From contig BSDZ01000094.1 in assembly GCA_030268105.1 (NCBI GenBank), positions 3,506,501 through 3,570,500 of the forward strand: DNA of 64,000 bases, read 5' to 3'. The stretch comes from Volvox africanus. Lineage: Eukaryota; Chlorophyta; Chlorophyceae; Chlamydomonadales; Volvocaceae. Position 1 is the stretch's first letter. Every line of letters starts with the position of its first letter. The notes beneath the pieces were generated by a model. It did not search any database. It was not told the origin of the DNA and was given only the letters and a program-made list of their open reading frames with translations. The translations under genes and the position numbers were made by a program. Shown in pieces: positions 23,001 through 34,636 of this stretch.

Positions 23001-26000
23001 GCTGCTTCCACAGCCTGACCCAACCCACCCACAGTATCCGGCATCAGCAGGGAGGGGTTGAGGCATTTGGCCGCGACGTCACAGCTGTGCCAACGACATA
23101 GGTACACCTGCGGCTCCGCGCAGGGTCCAGAAGCACCAGCAGAAAAAGAAGAAGTAGAAGAAGAAGAAGAAGAATTAAGAATGTAGGGTATGTATGCATG
23201 TCTGCCTCAACTGTACGGACAAACGTCTCTGTAAAGCAGTATCCTCTAAACGGGATATTTAGGGTTAGCAGTACAATATCGTTCCATACTTCTCCCTGAC
23301 GTACCTCACCATAACCACCAGAACCAAGAAACTTAATAATTTGCAAATCCTCGGGCCGAATGATCTCCAGCTTTGACTCCAGATCGCTCAAACTGACCCG
23401 CGGGTCGGTGGTGACCAGGCTGCCAATCTCGCTGCGCAGCAGCGCCTGCTCCGCTTCGCGTTCACTGGCGGCTACGGTGTCGTACGGCATGATGGACCCG
23501 CCTCCGCCGCCATCTCCTGACGCCGGGGCCACGACGGTGGCCGCTGCGGCACGGGTGGCGGCGGCCTGTACCGTGCCTGGCTCAGGCGGGGCGAGGTTGG
23601 GTGGGGCGGTGGGGGCTCCCGCCACCCTACCGGCGATCATGGCGTCAAACTCCGGGATGGAGGGCAGGTGAGGCGCGCCGCCACCTGACTTCCGCTGCAG
23701 GGGATGCAATGCCACCGCCGCCACATCCGGGACGGAAGCACCGCCGCCGCCGCCGCCACCACCGCCGCTGCCCCTACCAGCCGCGCTTCCAATGGCAGCA
23801 GTGGGGGCAGGCGGACCGAGCGACCGCTGCTGCTGCGCTCCCGCGCTGCAGCTGCTGCCAGAGGAGGCCTTACCCTCGCCGCCGCCGCCGCCGCCGCCGC
23901 CACTGCCGGAGGTGCTGAAGCCACTGCCGCCGCCGCCTGCGTCGCCAGCAGCTCTGCCGCTGCTCTCAGCTCCGGCGCCGGCTCCGCCGCTGCGGGATGT
24001 ACGGCTTCCAGCGGCAGAGCACAGCTGACCAGCCTGTGCAGAACAACAACACACAAGTTAGGAAAGATTTTACCTTGCTGTTGTAGCATCGTCACCTTCT
24101 AAAGAGTTGCCATCCCTTGCCGTTTTGACATGAATGTCTGATGGCATGCACACTTGCCGGCCTGTTCCCATTTCCACATTGCCACATTTCTTAAAACCAT
24201 CAGATCTCCCACAAATCCGCCTTCTTCGTACTTTGCCTCATTGACGTCTTTTTGTTACATCTCTCAGTTACATCCAGCTTATGTCAGAAAGCGTCCATTA
24301 GGAAATGTCAACCTCACTTCGGAGACTACCCGAATACGCTATGGATTAGACAACGAACAGCACTCCTCTTTCTGTGATAGAGCGTGCGAAGAAGAAAATA
24401 AAATTATGGTGTAAAAAAGGAGAGAAGAAAAGAGAAAAGAGGTCACTCTCGGACAGCCCCGACCTGCTGCACCAAGATCTTGAGCTTAAAGGTGGGCTTC
24501 TGGTCAGCGATGCAGTACTCCTCCAGAGCCTCCCACATATTCGCAACGTCGTCGTCGGTCAGCAAGTCCACCAGCTGTTCAGGCAAGCCGGGTAACTCGT
24601 ACTTCAAAATAAGAAGTGCCTGATGAGGGTAGTACGGCAAAAGAACCTCGAAGTCATGCTGCGTGCTGTGGACGTAGTTGTGCAAAGGACGTATAATGCA
24701 AAAGACAACAGAAAAATTAAAGAAATATTTCTGCGGATCTGTAATTTGGTTATCCAAACTTTCAAGAATGCGATCTTTCAGAGATGAGAAAATCTGAACA
24801 TCATCGCGCATCAGGTCAAAAACAAAAATAACAAACAGTAACTTGTAAGCCGGATGGGGACGGGTTATAGTCAAAAATCTGGATGAGATATGCGGGATTT
24901 GTTTTCATACAAACCTAAATAACTGACGAAAGCTCGTACTTAAATTGTTGCTCCGTAACAAACTCGCCATGCTGACCCCCACCCCTACCCCCACCCCTAC
25001 CCCCGCGATCCCGGACGCCATTCCGCCACAAATAACGTGCACCTCGTCATTTGTGTTCATGGACACAGCCCTCGCGATGGCTGATACCAGCTCCCGGTAC
25101 GTCTCCGTACGGCGTACGGCAACAAGCCGCGTCTCGCCGCCGTTGTATTCCCAAACCCCAGACGGGCAGCGACTGAAAGCTCCGCCCGAGTTTAGCAACA
25201 CCTTCACCTGCCGGCATGAATGGCGCGGTGTCATGTGTAACGACTCTCTTTTGTAATGCGTTTCAGCCGCATCTAAGCCACGACGGGTGTTCTGCGCATG
25301 GTTTCGGAGCGTGATGCGACCGCGCACACACTCGCACACACACACACAGCGATGACGGAGGGGAGCAGGGAAAGTGCCGGCGTGGTAAGTCGTGTCGGTC
25401 TGGGCTGTATCGTGGCAGCTGCCCCTACATCACACTCGGCGCACGGTGGAGCACGAAGCGCGGAAAGAAAGAATGTAGTTAGTGACGCCCGATTCAAGAT
25501 GAGTCGTCGGCATCGGCACCGGCTCGCTTTGGGTTCGTGGTAAAGGAGACGGATAAACGAGACACGATACCGCTGTAGAGGCGCTGCTGTAAAGCATGAG
25601 TAACCGCGATATGGTGGTGGACGACGTCTAGCCCTGCCCAACTAGAAGAGGTTAGGGGTTAAGGTTGGGGGTTCTACCCGGCTTACTACTGCGCTTGCTA
25701 ATGATAGGACCAGCGTAGGCAGTTATTTTTTAGGGTTTTTAGGGTCCTACGCCGTGTTAGCGAGGAGCGACTAACCTTTACGTCCTTTGCAACGCCCTGT
25801 CGAGCTGCCGCTGTCGCGGCTGCTATGGCGGCCGTTGCCGTATCCGCCGTTGCCGTATCCGCCATCACTGCCAAGGCCACCGGTGCTTCACTTCCCGGCG
25901 GTCCCAGCCCCGACCCCAAGCCCATCCCAGATGACAAACTCGGCGAGCTCCACGCCGATACGGAGTTGCCGCCGTTGCTTTCACCCGCCATCAGCCCAAC

Positions 26001-27779
26001 GCCAACGCCAGCTTGCAGACCGTACGGCGGAGCGCTGGGCCGTAACAGGCTGTTGGCAAGGCTTGCTGACGCCAGCGTCCCCTGGAGCGACTGCAAGGTC
26101 AGCGGCGTCGTACCCGAGACACCGCCGCCCCTAAGGCAAGGATTAATGCCGCCGGCTGACGAGCCGGTTACGGCCGATGCGGTGCTGAGCAGTGCTGCCG
26201 GATTCTCGGCCGCTGTCGTCCCCACCAGATTCGTTACGGTGGCAGGGTATGGAAGTACGGCAGCAGCATTTGCAAGGGTCGTGGCCGTTGCAGCAGGGCT
26301 GGATGTCAGTGGCGAGTTGTGCTCCGCGCCTACGGCCGCTGGCGTCGCCTCCGATGCCGCTGCCAACCCAGTCAACTGCGGCGACGGCAGCAAGACAGCG
26401 CCGGCGGCTGCCTTGGACATTGGTATGATCTGGGACAGCGCCGCCGCAGGCAGTGTCACTGACTGGCGGCCATTGCTGGTCGTTGCAACAGTAACTGCAA
26501 CCGTTTGGGCCGGTTGGCTGCCAGACGCCGGGATGACCAGATCCGCTCGCGTAAAGCTTACGGCACTCTCTTCGCTATGGGCCGCACTGTTGCTGCTCGT
26601 GTCACTGGCCTCCACGACGCCGCCAACACCCTCCCCGAATGAGGCGGCTGTGGCTGCGGCTGCGGCTGCTGACGCGGCACGGGGCTGCGTATACGCGCTT
26701 GGTGTGCTCCCGGCCCCACAGGGTGAGTTTTGCAGGCTGCCCATCGACGTGTAGGGATGACTGCCACTGCCGCCGCTACTGGGCGGACCTTCGCTTGCAT
26801 TGCTGACTGTACTTCGGGAACTGGGAAATTGGGGGAGCACCATTCCCTGCTGGTGCTGCTCAAGTAGAGAATGCTGAAGGTGCGTCTGGGGTGGATACAG
26901 CACGGCATGGGCCGCCTTTGCTGCCGCCGCGTATTGCTCCTGCTGCTCCCGCTGCTGCTGTTGCCATTGCTGATGCTGCCGTACGGCTATGGACATAGCC
27001 GCCAGCGCGTCCGCAGCCGCGGTGATGGACGTGGGCGCTGCAAGCCCACCTGACGCTGCCAAAGCCGCCAAAGCCGCTGGTGACGACAGAGCTAGTTGCT
27101 GCGCGGCTGTAGTCGCATCCACTGTCGTTGGTGCGCTGAATGGCGAACCGGATTGCGCCGCCGGGAACGCAGCTGCCGCTGGCACCGCCAGGCTCCCTCT
27201 GCCTCTGGTTCCAGTTGCCGCCGCAGCGGTGACTCTGGCGGGAGGAGGAGCTGCAGGTGCAAGACTTGCAAGTCCAGGTCCGATACCTTGGCCAGCTCCA
27301 GAAACTTGCGCCAGTTGCAAAGCTGTATACGCGCCCGGCACGAAGGTGGCGTCCGGCAGCGTTGCTAACGCTGCATCACCAGGCGGCAACGCCAACACCG
27401 CATCCGTCGGGCCGGCTGGAGCGGGCACCGTGCCGGCTGCCTCGGCTGCCTGCGCAATGACAGCGCTGAGCAACTGTTGATGTTCCCCAAGCTGGCGCTG
27501 AAGCTCTTGGAGTTGCTGCATTTGATTTCTGGCTAGTTCCTGCTGCTGCTGCTGCTGTTGGTGATACTGTTGTTGATGACGCGGTATGACAGGCGATAGA
27601 GTTTCTGGTTCCGGATGGAGGGGCTTCCACAGCGGGGCAGGCGGGGAAGGCGGGGCGCCTGTCCCAGCTGCTGGCGTTCCCACACGGAGATTGCTCTGCC
27701 ACTGACTGCTGTACGGTACAGGAACAGGCCAAGCCGCAAAATCGGAATGGAACCTGTAGTCCATGCCAAAACAGGCCAT
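20021..27779 (-). CDS. PB1-domain Raf-like (TKL/MAPKKK-type) protein kinase, 12 exons, 1338 aa
   Basis: Exons in transcript order: 27779-25776, 25207-25043, 24619-24464, 24033-23305, 23107-23029, 22738-22591, 22388-22184, 21959-21815, 21517-21456, 21261-21197, 20755-20673 and 20196-20021. All phases close, giving 1338 residues. ATG 27779 has a strong context (TTTTGCCATGGCC). Residues 1-668 are low complexity with Gln runs. Residues 669-757 form a PB1 domain: VKVLLNSGGAF, GGETRLVAVRR, then LILKYELPG and an acidic DLLTDDDVANM. A Gly/Ala linker follows. The kinase domain spans about 1005-1338: glycine loop GSGGYGEV, VAAK with Lys1032, HFDLK with Asp1176, DFG at Asp1197, APE at 1223-1225 and VYSFGVVLWELW. 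All catalytic residues are present, so I expect Ser/Thr or dual-specificity activity. An insert lies before VTEYLGAGSLRAAL (hinge region). The PB1 domain suggests dimerisation or scaffold binding. The pathway is unknown. Confidence 0.9.
20886..20957. repeat. (GGT)n microsatellite in a kinase intron
   Basis: Imperfect (GGT/GTGGTC)n of about 70 bp in the intron 20756-21196. Confidence 0.95.
21084..21136. repeat. (ATATAC)n microsatellite in the same kinase intron
   Basis: About eight ATATAC hexamers, 60 bp from the acceptor-to-donor neighbourhood of the exon at 21197-21261. Confidence 0.95.
24975..25003. repeat. (CCCCTA)(CCCCCA) hexamer run in a kinase intron
   Basis: Four to five hexamers alternate CCCCTA and CCCCCA inside the intron that splits the PB1 domain (24620-25042). 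Confidence 0.85.
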
Positions 27780-27992
27780 GGCAAAAGTGAAATAGAATAT
27801 TTCCTAAGGCTGCGGCGAGATGATAGGCAAAATACCAAAGTACTGGTCTGACATGCTGGGAACCTCCTCATGAAAACAAATAAAAGCATGCAAATGTTTT
27901 TTTATTTTAAAAGGTTTAAATACTTGCGATCTTCATCACATTTCTTTCTTGTCATCGACCGAAATGCGTTAAGCGTTTGTTTGTTTTGATTC

Positions 27993-27997
27993 TTACA
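27993..27997 (-). terminator. TGTAA polyadenylation signal candidate, minus strand
   Basis: TTACA on the plus strand, about 50 nt past the TGA at 28046. It supports a gene boundary between the upstream gene and the kinase start at 27779. Confidence 0.5.
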
Positions 27998-28045
27998 TTT
28001 GAGTCAATGGATCATTGCGCCAACGACTGATCGAGTTGATAAGGC

Positions 28046-30031
28046 TCACCTGTCGTGCGGCTTGGTGTGCACTACGGTGTCAAATACGGGTATCAGTACG
28101 GACGCCCTGGATGACCGAGATGACAACGGCGACGTCGCGCGCGGCCAACCACCACTGCCGCTGCAGGTGCTGCTGATGCTGCCCCCCGACGATGCCGGCT
28201 GCAAAACGGAAGGCCAAGGTGGTCCTGCCTCCCGGGTAGCTGCAGCGGTAGGTGCGGACCCCGCGAGCACCGAAGAAAAAGGCGACTGGCCGGAGCCGTT
28301 GACGGCAGCTGAAAAGGGGAACTGCTCGTGCTGCGCGCGCTGCTGCGGTTGCTGATGCCGTCGATGCTGCTGCAAGCCTTCACCTTGCACGAAGCTATGG
28401 CAACGGCGTTGCTCAGCTGCAGGTGCCACCTGCTGCGCGTCGAGCTCAGAAGCGGGCCCAGCACGGTCCTGGCGGGCGTATAGCGACTGGGCCAACAGCT
28501 GGCTGTTATCAATGCTTCGGCGGGAAGGAGTGGGGCCCCGCTGTTCACGTGGACCGCTGCATGACCCGTGGGTCGCTAGCTCGTTCCACTGCTCAAACGT
28601 CAGGAGCAGTTCGTGCGGTGTGCCCTGATTCGTGTCGCCAGCTGCAACGGCCGCAGCTTCAGCAAGGCTACCGCTGCTGATCTCGGTTCCTTGTAGTCTT
28701 GTAGTAAACGCTTCGACGCTGCGGGGCGGCAAAGAGGGCGGTGCGAGGGGCCAGCGAGATGCGGAGCTGCTGCTGCTGCCGCCGCCGCCACCTCCTGCTC
28801 CAGCAGAGAAGGCACGCGTTAAGTCGTTCTTCGAGCTGGTGCTAGCCGTTGGAACTGCCGGAGATTGAAGCTGTCGCAAGTCTCGTGTCGCAGCCCAGCC
28901 CGATGAAGCGTCCTCGCCCGGGAGATCTGCTTGTAAGCTCGTCCCAGAGACAGAGTGCTCGGCAGCAGCTATCCGCCACTCTGCTTCTATGTAAGATGAA
29001 ATTTAAGCAGCAATTGAATTGACGGCAAAGAACAAAACTCAGCAGAATCCTGTGCTACAGGGGCAGCTGACGATGGAGCTCCGGCAGCAGACAGAAGCAA
29101 GGACTCAGAACAAGGTTCTTGCTCTTCCAAGGCTAATGAAGCTCCAAATGCAGTGCTGGGCAAGTTGGTGCTGTTATTATTATTCTTAAAATCAGGCTTT
29201 AATTTACCTGCGAGATCCGCCGGTATTGGGTCCATATCATGGAAGGGTCGCGGATTGCATAAACCTTGGACCAAAACCGCGAATTGCTTGGAGACCTGCG
29301 AGCCCTGGGAAACTGAGCCCGTTGCAACGATTCGGTAACTGCCTGCACGTCCTGCCCAGATCCTATCTTCAGTCGATGTCTTAACGAGTGTACGCGCCGC
29401 AGTTCTAGGGAGACGGTGCTGCCGACTTTGTTCTGCTTGGTCGAGCCGCAGAAGCCGAATTAGAACCGCTTGGACTGGCCTAAAGCCGTGAATTTAGATA
29501 TTTAATAGTTTTCATATATTTGTAGATGCTGTTACTTTGAGACGGGCCAAGGCGCGCTGCGGCGCGCCCTTGCCACTTTTTCCAGGTCACCATGGTCGGC
29601 TTTGGCAAAACCAACGAGGTTACAGCCTACTAGCAGATATGTCACTATTATATGTGCTGAAATCATTCTGACAACGAGCCCCCACGTCCCAAAGTAGATA
29701 GAGAGCGCCCGCAAAATACGGCATCCCGCCCTACGTGCTTTGACAGTGCAGACCCTTCCAGCCTTGGGCCTACGCTTTTGAGCCTTTGGAGACAATTTGT
29801 ACGTGTGAATGATAAATACATATGTGAGCGAGAGTACAGGTCAGAAGCCCGAGTGCGGCAGGAAGTGAGGAATATGTCAACCAGGCGTGAAAAGGGGGGA
29901 AACGGGGCCCTCAGATTGCTAAATAGGAAACCGCGCGAAGTTCGGGAGGTTAAATTGAGCTTGGCCCTCTTCCTTCTGAGAGTTTCACGGTGATGTCGCA
30001 AGTTTGTCATCCCAGCGCACGACCAAGACAT
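28046..30031 (-). CDS. Unrecognised four-exon protein, 467 aa
   Basis: Exons in transcript order: 30031-29932, 29626-29536, 29479-29208 and 28986-28046. The phases (1, 2, 1) close exactly to 468 codons, which is strong support even though no family is recognised. The start MSWSCAGMTNL is followed by a very basic stretch (RETLRRKRAK). The second and third exons read KADHGDLEKVARARR and VLIRLLRLDQAEQSRQH, then SYRIVATGSVSQGSQVSKQF and FHDMDPIPADLAEAEWR. The last exon is Ser/Gly/Gln-rich with one ordered-looking piece, GTPHELLLTFEQWNELATH. The final TGA overlaps a good splice donor (CGACAG|GTGAGC), so splicing further downstream is possible. Joining this donor to the next open exon (27779 region) does not keep frame, so I treat the kinase as a separate gene. 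The first exon is the least certain. Confidence 0.55.
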
Positions 30032-30547
30032 ATCCTTAAGGTAAGGTAACGTGATAACCTACAGATTGAAACATACCCGTGTGTATGTCATAGATGGTAA
30101 AATACATGTTAAAAACATGTAATATTTTCGGCTAGTGCGAGGCGTAATTGCATCAAAGCACGGATACACGCATCGCATGTCGGAACATGATAGATGAACA
30201 GATGCTGCCAGGTGACAGACAGCCCGCCTTACCAGGGTTGCTGCAAAAATTTCCGATTAACATTAGAATATGTTGAAATATTTCCTGTATTTATATATCA
30301 GCTTCTTTCCTCTAAGGCATGTGAAAAACTGAAAAGTTCCATTAGGCCATTCCGTTGCCATCCTAACTGCTTTTCCTCCTAAATATGATAGACTTCAACG
30401 ATGTAAATAAAGACAATCCAGATTCGCATCTTAATAAAAGCTACTTATGATTCTATACAACTGCGTTTCCGACCTGGCTATCTTGTGACCGCTGATGACC
30501 GTTCGAGCATAGCTAGTTTAAAACGACGACTTGCACTTTAGGACAGG
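30032..30547. promoter_or_regulatory. Divergent promoter interval between two unrecognised genes
   Basis: The 516 bp between the minus-strand start at 30031 and the plus-strand start at 30548. No clear TATA box. It should hold both promoters if the two starts are right. Confidence 0.35.
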
Positions 30548-33500
30548 ATGGAGAAGTCGAAAGATGATATGGATTCCGCACTTCGCCGAGGACTGGTGAG
30601 AACGGTCCGTGGGCTAGACCTTCGATTCTGTTTCCTCTTCCTAACGGTACAGACAAACAGCCTGCGCGTCTTAGCACGAAGCGTAACCTTTTGTCACACC
30701 GGTCCATTTTACATTCGTCGTTGCTTAGGAAATACCCTCCCTGAAGATAGCAGCGATGTCCCGCAGTGGATGCTGATGCTCCAAGCCATACTTATAGGCC
30801 ACCGGCCAACGATGCGCACCTGTCCAACGCGCTGCTCGCGTCTCTGCTCTATTACGGGGGTACAGGGAAACAGAGGCTTACCAGTATATTACCACGAGCA
30901 AAAACTGTCGCAATGCACGCCCAAAACAGACGCTAAGAGCTATTTTCCGCCTTCCCTGCTGCAGGAAAAAATTGAACGCCTGCGGCAGTACCGGGCCTTA
31001 ACTGTCGAGAGTGAAATCAAGGCGGCTAGGCCTGAAACGGCCAACCGCGGATTTCGTGAACAGAGTACTTGGTGGCTAACGAAGCAAGACTTGCCAAGTA
31101 CGATTTCCTACATCTCCCTATCTTTAGGGTTTACAGTGGAGCCCGAACGGCTCGAGTGCAGCGCCCGATCTCATGCCATGCTCTAGAGACACACACATAC
31201 ACGACATATATATACTCGCGGAAATAGATACGGCAGGCATCGGATAGCACAGTAATATAGAAGGAAAATCACAGGTCCTGTGCACGCACCACTTTCGAGC
31301 GGCTAGTAATGCATGCAGACCACATGAAGCAGGCGACCACCACCAGCAGCCCCCACATGTGCACGTCAGCAAAGGCAGCTCTCCGCTAGGAAGGGCCCAA
31401 TCGCTTGACATCCCACCCTGCCTGCCTCATCTTCGTCGAGTTCGGGCCCCGAACCCGCCTGCGGATGTCATCGCATGTACATGTATACAGCATGCGCATC
31501 AGCATCTCCACGTCCATTACGTACGTTCGTGTATATACATCTTTCTTCCTTTCTAGCACATTGGACAGCGTAAAGCTCGCTCAAATCCTTTACTTGCGAA
31601 TAAAAGAGTAATCATTTTTCCCTGCTGTGCTGCCTCAGAGACATGGTTTTCGAGCAAGGGCAATGCGCCACAAGTCCAAACCCAAAGCCAAAGCTCTCCC
31701 TCGTCAGGCCCCAACTTATCTTCTAACCGATCCCATTCTGTCGCCGTGTTGCGCTCCTGCGGTGACACCGACGATGAGATCCTGTCGGCAACTAGCGACC
31801 CCGAGGGCAGTGAGGATGCGGCCAAGGCGACTAATGGAAGCGGCCCAGGGCCCGTTGCTGGATCAGGCGCGAGCCCGCGAGCTCGTGCCGCCGCAGCAGC
31901 GAGCCGGGCGGCATGTGCCTCGATGCCGGCGAACGTTGATAGAGGCGGCGGCGGCGGCTGTGGCAGCTTGTCCTTCCGTAGTGTTGCGGCCGCGGCGGCG
32001 GCGATGGGCGCGGTGGAGACAGCGGCAGCTGGCGGCAGTGGGGGCGGGAGCGGGGTCCGCAGCAATCTTGCTTTTGAGCGGGTTGCTTGGGCGCTGAGGA
32101 AGACGAGACGGTCCAATTCCACTAGCGGTGCTGTGATGTATGATGGCGGCGGCGATGAAGCGGTGCCGAATGAGGCCGCCATGGTTCCCATACAGCCGCC
32201 GAAGGGATACGCACGGTACACCGTCAACCTCTTTGAGCGGCATCGGAGGCGGCACAGTGGGGCGAATGTTTCTGAAGGGCCGAATGAATTGCTAGTGAGT
32301 GAGTCCGATGGAGACGAAGAAGAGGTGGAGATGGGGGAAGATGACGCCGAGGCGACCGATGGCGACGGCGGCGACGCTAGCGGTGGTGCTGCGATGGCTG
32401 GACTCAAACTTGGAACGGGTTTCCGTGCTCTAGCTGATGAAGATGTTGCAAGCAACTTGCAGCAACTAGCGGTAGCATCGGCTATCGCTGCTGCCGCGGC
32501 GCGCGTTGCAGCCTCTAACGCCCAAGCCCGCGGCTTCATACCAGGAGGGGCCCGTCCCAATGTTGGTCTGATCGGCGGCATTAACCCGGGTAGCGCCGAC
32601 GACAACCCGCCCCTAGAAACTGGTACCTTGCCCCAACGCCGGCAGCAGCAAAAGGGACCGGCTCCAGACCCCTTCGTATCGCCAGCGAAACCGACACTGG
32701 CGACTAACACGGGGCGTGAAGCTTCTTCTCGCAACGCAGCAGCGCATCACAACCGCGCCATCTCGCCGGCCCCAGCAGTGCGCGCGTCACGTGCCTCCTG
32801 CGTCGCGTTGATGTCCAGCAGCCGCGCTGGGGAGATGTCGTCGCTGGGGGACAGCCACGCCGCCGCAGGGGCTGACCCGCCACCCTCCCTGCAGCAACCC
32901 GACGGCAGGCCGGCGACGGCAATGCGGCGACGCCGTAACACGGTCTTTGTGCTGAGCGATTCTTCTTCTCCGTGGGAGACGCCGCCTGGGTCCCCACCAG
33001 TGGCGAACAGAGCATCCATTCTGGAGCACCACGGCCGACTACGCCTGGGCTCATCATCGATGCGATCTCCGTCAGTCGCTGATGCCGCTGCAGCGGTAAC
33101 TGTAGAGTTTGCTGCCGCTAGCGGCTCAGTTGCGTCAGGGCTGCCGGCGGCAGCAGCTGGCGGCAGCGGTGACCCCGCGGCTGCCGTCGCCGCCGTCGCC
33201 GCAGCATCAGGCCTCCGGGCAAGGATGCGGGCAAAGTCTGTTTGCGCCCGTGCTGGTTCAGCAGCGGAAGACAACCGCCGCGCCAGCATCGCCTGCACTG
33301 GGACTTTCAGCCGGTGCCTGCTGGCGCCAATGTCACCGTCCCCTTCCTCACAGACGGTGCACAATTCCACGATGGCGGATGATATGTCGGTAGGACACAT
33401 CGGGATCGTAAGCCCCAAGGTCAGCCGGCGGAACCTCTTGCAGCTCTCATCACGTAACGAGGAAGGAGAGGCTGCTGTTGATGCAACATGCAGCAGTGAG

Positions 33501-34529
33501 GCGTTAGTGCCTGCAACACAGTCACCGACTGGCGGGCAAAACGAGCGGACTCCAGCCGGTGATTCCGGTGGCGGCGCCGCCACGGTAAATCGTTCTTCCG
33601 CAGATCGACATGTGCAAGAGGCAGAACTTGAGGGAGGCGATATGCCGCTCTCAGACACCGCATCCACATCATCACCGCCGCGAGTTTCCAAGTTCCTTGC
33701 CACTGCTGCCGCTGGCAGTGCAGCTGCTGCAGCAGCAGCCGCTGCAGCAGTAGCACGACCGAGGTCCGCGTCCTGCGTCGTTGCAGCCACCTCCCCCACG
33801 GCAGCCGCGTTGCTGCTCCGATTTCATCGCGGACACATGCAGGCAGCAGGAATGGAACACGGACCTGGGTCGTCATTGAATCCGGCCGGCGCTGGCGCCA
33901 CCATGATACCCATCGCCGTTCCTACGCCACCTGGAGCTGCCATGGCCGCTCCTGAGCCTGCAAGCGTCACACCAACTCCCATTCCGAACTCACCGGCGAC
34001 GCAAGACATCACAGGGGTGGTTTCCCCCACCGTGATTTCCGCAGCTAACGTGATTTTGCCAGCTACCGCCGCCGCGGCAGCCGTACCGGCACTTATTGAT
34101 TCCCCCAGGGCGCCGACCGCTAGTGCTGTAACACCGACCGCCAGCAGTGGCCGCATGTATCGATCGTTCACGTTTGCGGCAGACGACGATGTGCATGGAG
34201 TCCGCGTGCGGTTCAGCCACGTGCGCAACATGCAGCATTGGGAGGGTTTCCTGCTGCGACATGGCTCACGCGTCAGGAGCGCATCCAGCACAAGCAGCGG
34301 CGCAATCTCTATGGGCGGAGCAGACGTCACTGGATATGCCCTCAAACCCACAATGCCACGTAGGTTGAGTAATAGGCGGAGCTTGAGTTATTGCGGCGCG
34401 GTAAGCTCAGGAGGTGGCGGGGGCCTTGCCGTATGCGGCGTGCGTATGGGCTCCAGCACTGGCGGCATGGTTGTGCCCCGCCGTGGCAGCGCTAACGGCA
34501 TTGGACTTTTGGACGATTCCAGGCCATGA
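30548..34529 (+). CDS. Large Ala/Ser/Gly-rich protein with 22-bp microexon, about 1062 aa
   Basis: Exons: 30548-30595, 30661-30682 (22 bp), 30767-30859, 30930-31064 (or 31097, same phase) and 31639-34529. The introns are 65, 84, 70 and about 540 bp; all phases close. The start is MEKSKDDMDSALRRGL. The ordered-looking N-terminal part reads NDAHLSNALLASLLYYGDA and KSYFPPSLLQEKIERLRQY, then ESEIKAARPETANRGFREQ. The last exon follows a long pyrimidine tract and CTCAG. It is mostly low complexity: Ala/Gly/Ser, an acidic SDGDEEEVEMGEDDAEATDGD block, several Arg-Ser patches that could be phosphorylation sites, and a better-structured C-terminal piece (SFTFAADDDVHGVRVRFSHV). The stop is TGA 34527. 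No family is recognised. The large exon is well supported; the 5' exons are a hand-made model. Confidence 0.6.
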
Positions 34530-34631
34530 TACCGTTCAAGACATTACTAGGTCAGGAATCGGATGACGTAATGGTCCTCCTCCATAGACGAGCGGATTAG
34601 GCGAGTTTTGGGTGGAGGGCGTGATTAGAGC

Positions 34632-34636
34632 TGTAA
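34632..34636 (+). terminator. TGTAA polyadenylation signal candidate
   Basis: TGTAA 103 nt after the stop at 34529, in the expected place for a volvocine poly(A) signal. Confidence 0.6.

Noticed and set aside
24975..25003. Interstitial telomere repeat
   Set aside because: The units are CCCCTA/CCCCCA, not the volvocine telomere unit (TTTTAGGG on the other strand), and the run is short and inside an intron.
25825..26754. 309-codon open frame on the plus strand
   Set aside because: It is the mirror of the large kinase exon, which has a start codon, splice sites and a PB1/kinase continuation. GC-rich Ala codons keep the reverse frame open.
32747..33799. 350-codon minus-strand frame
   Set aside because: Shadow of the 31639-34529 exon; no splice partners or start context.
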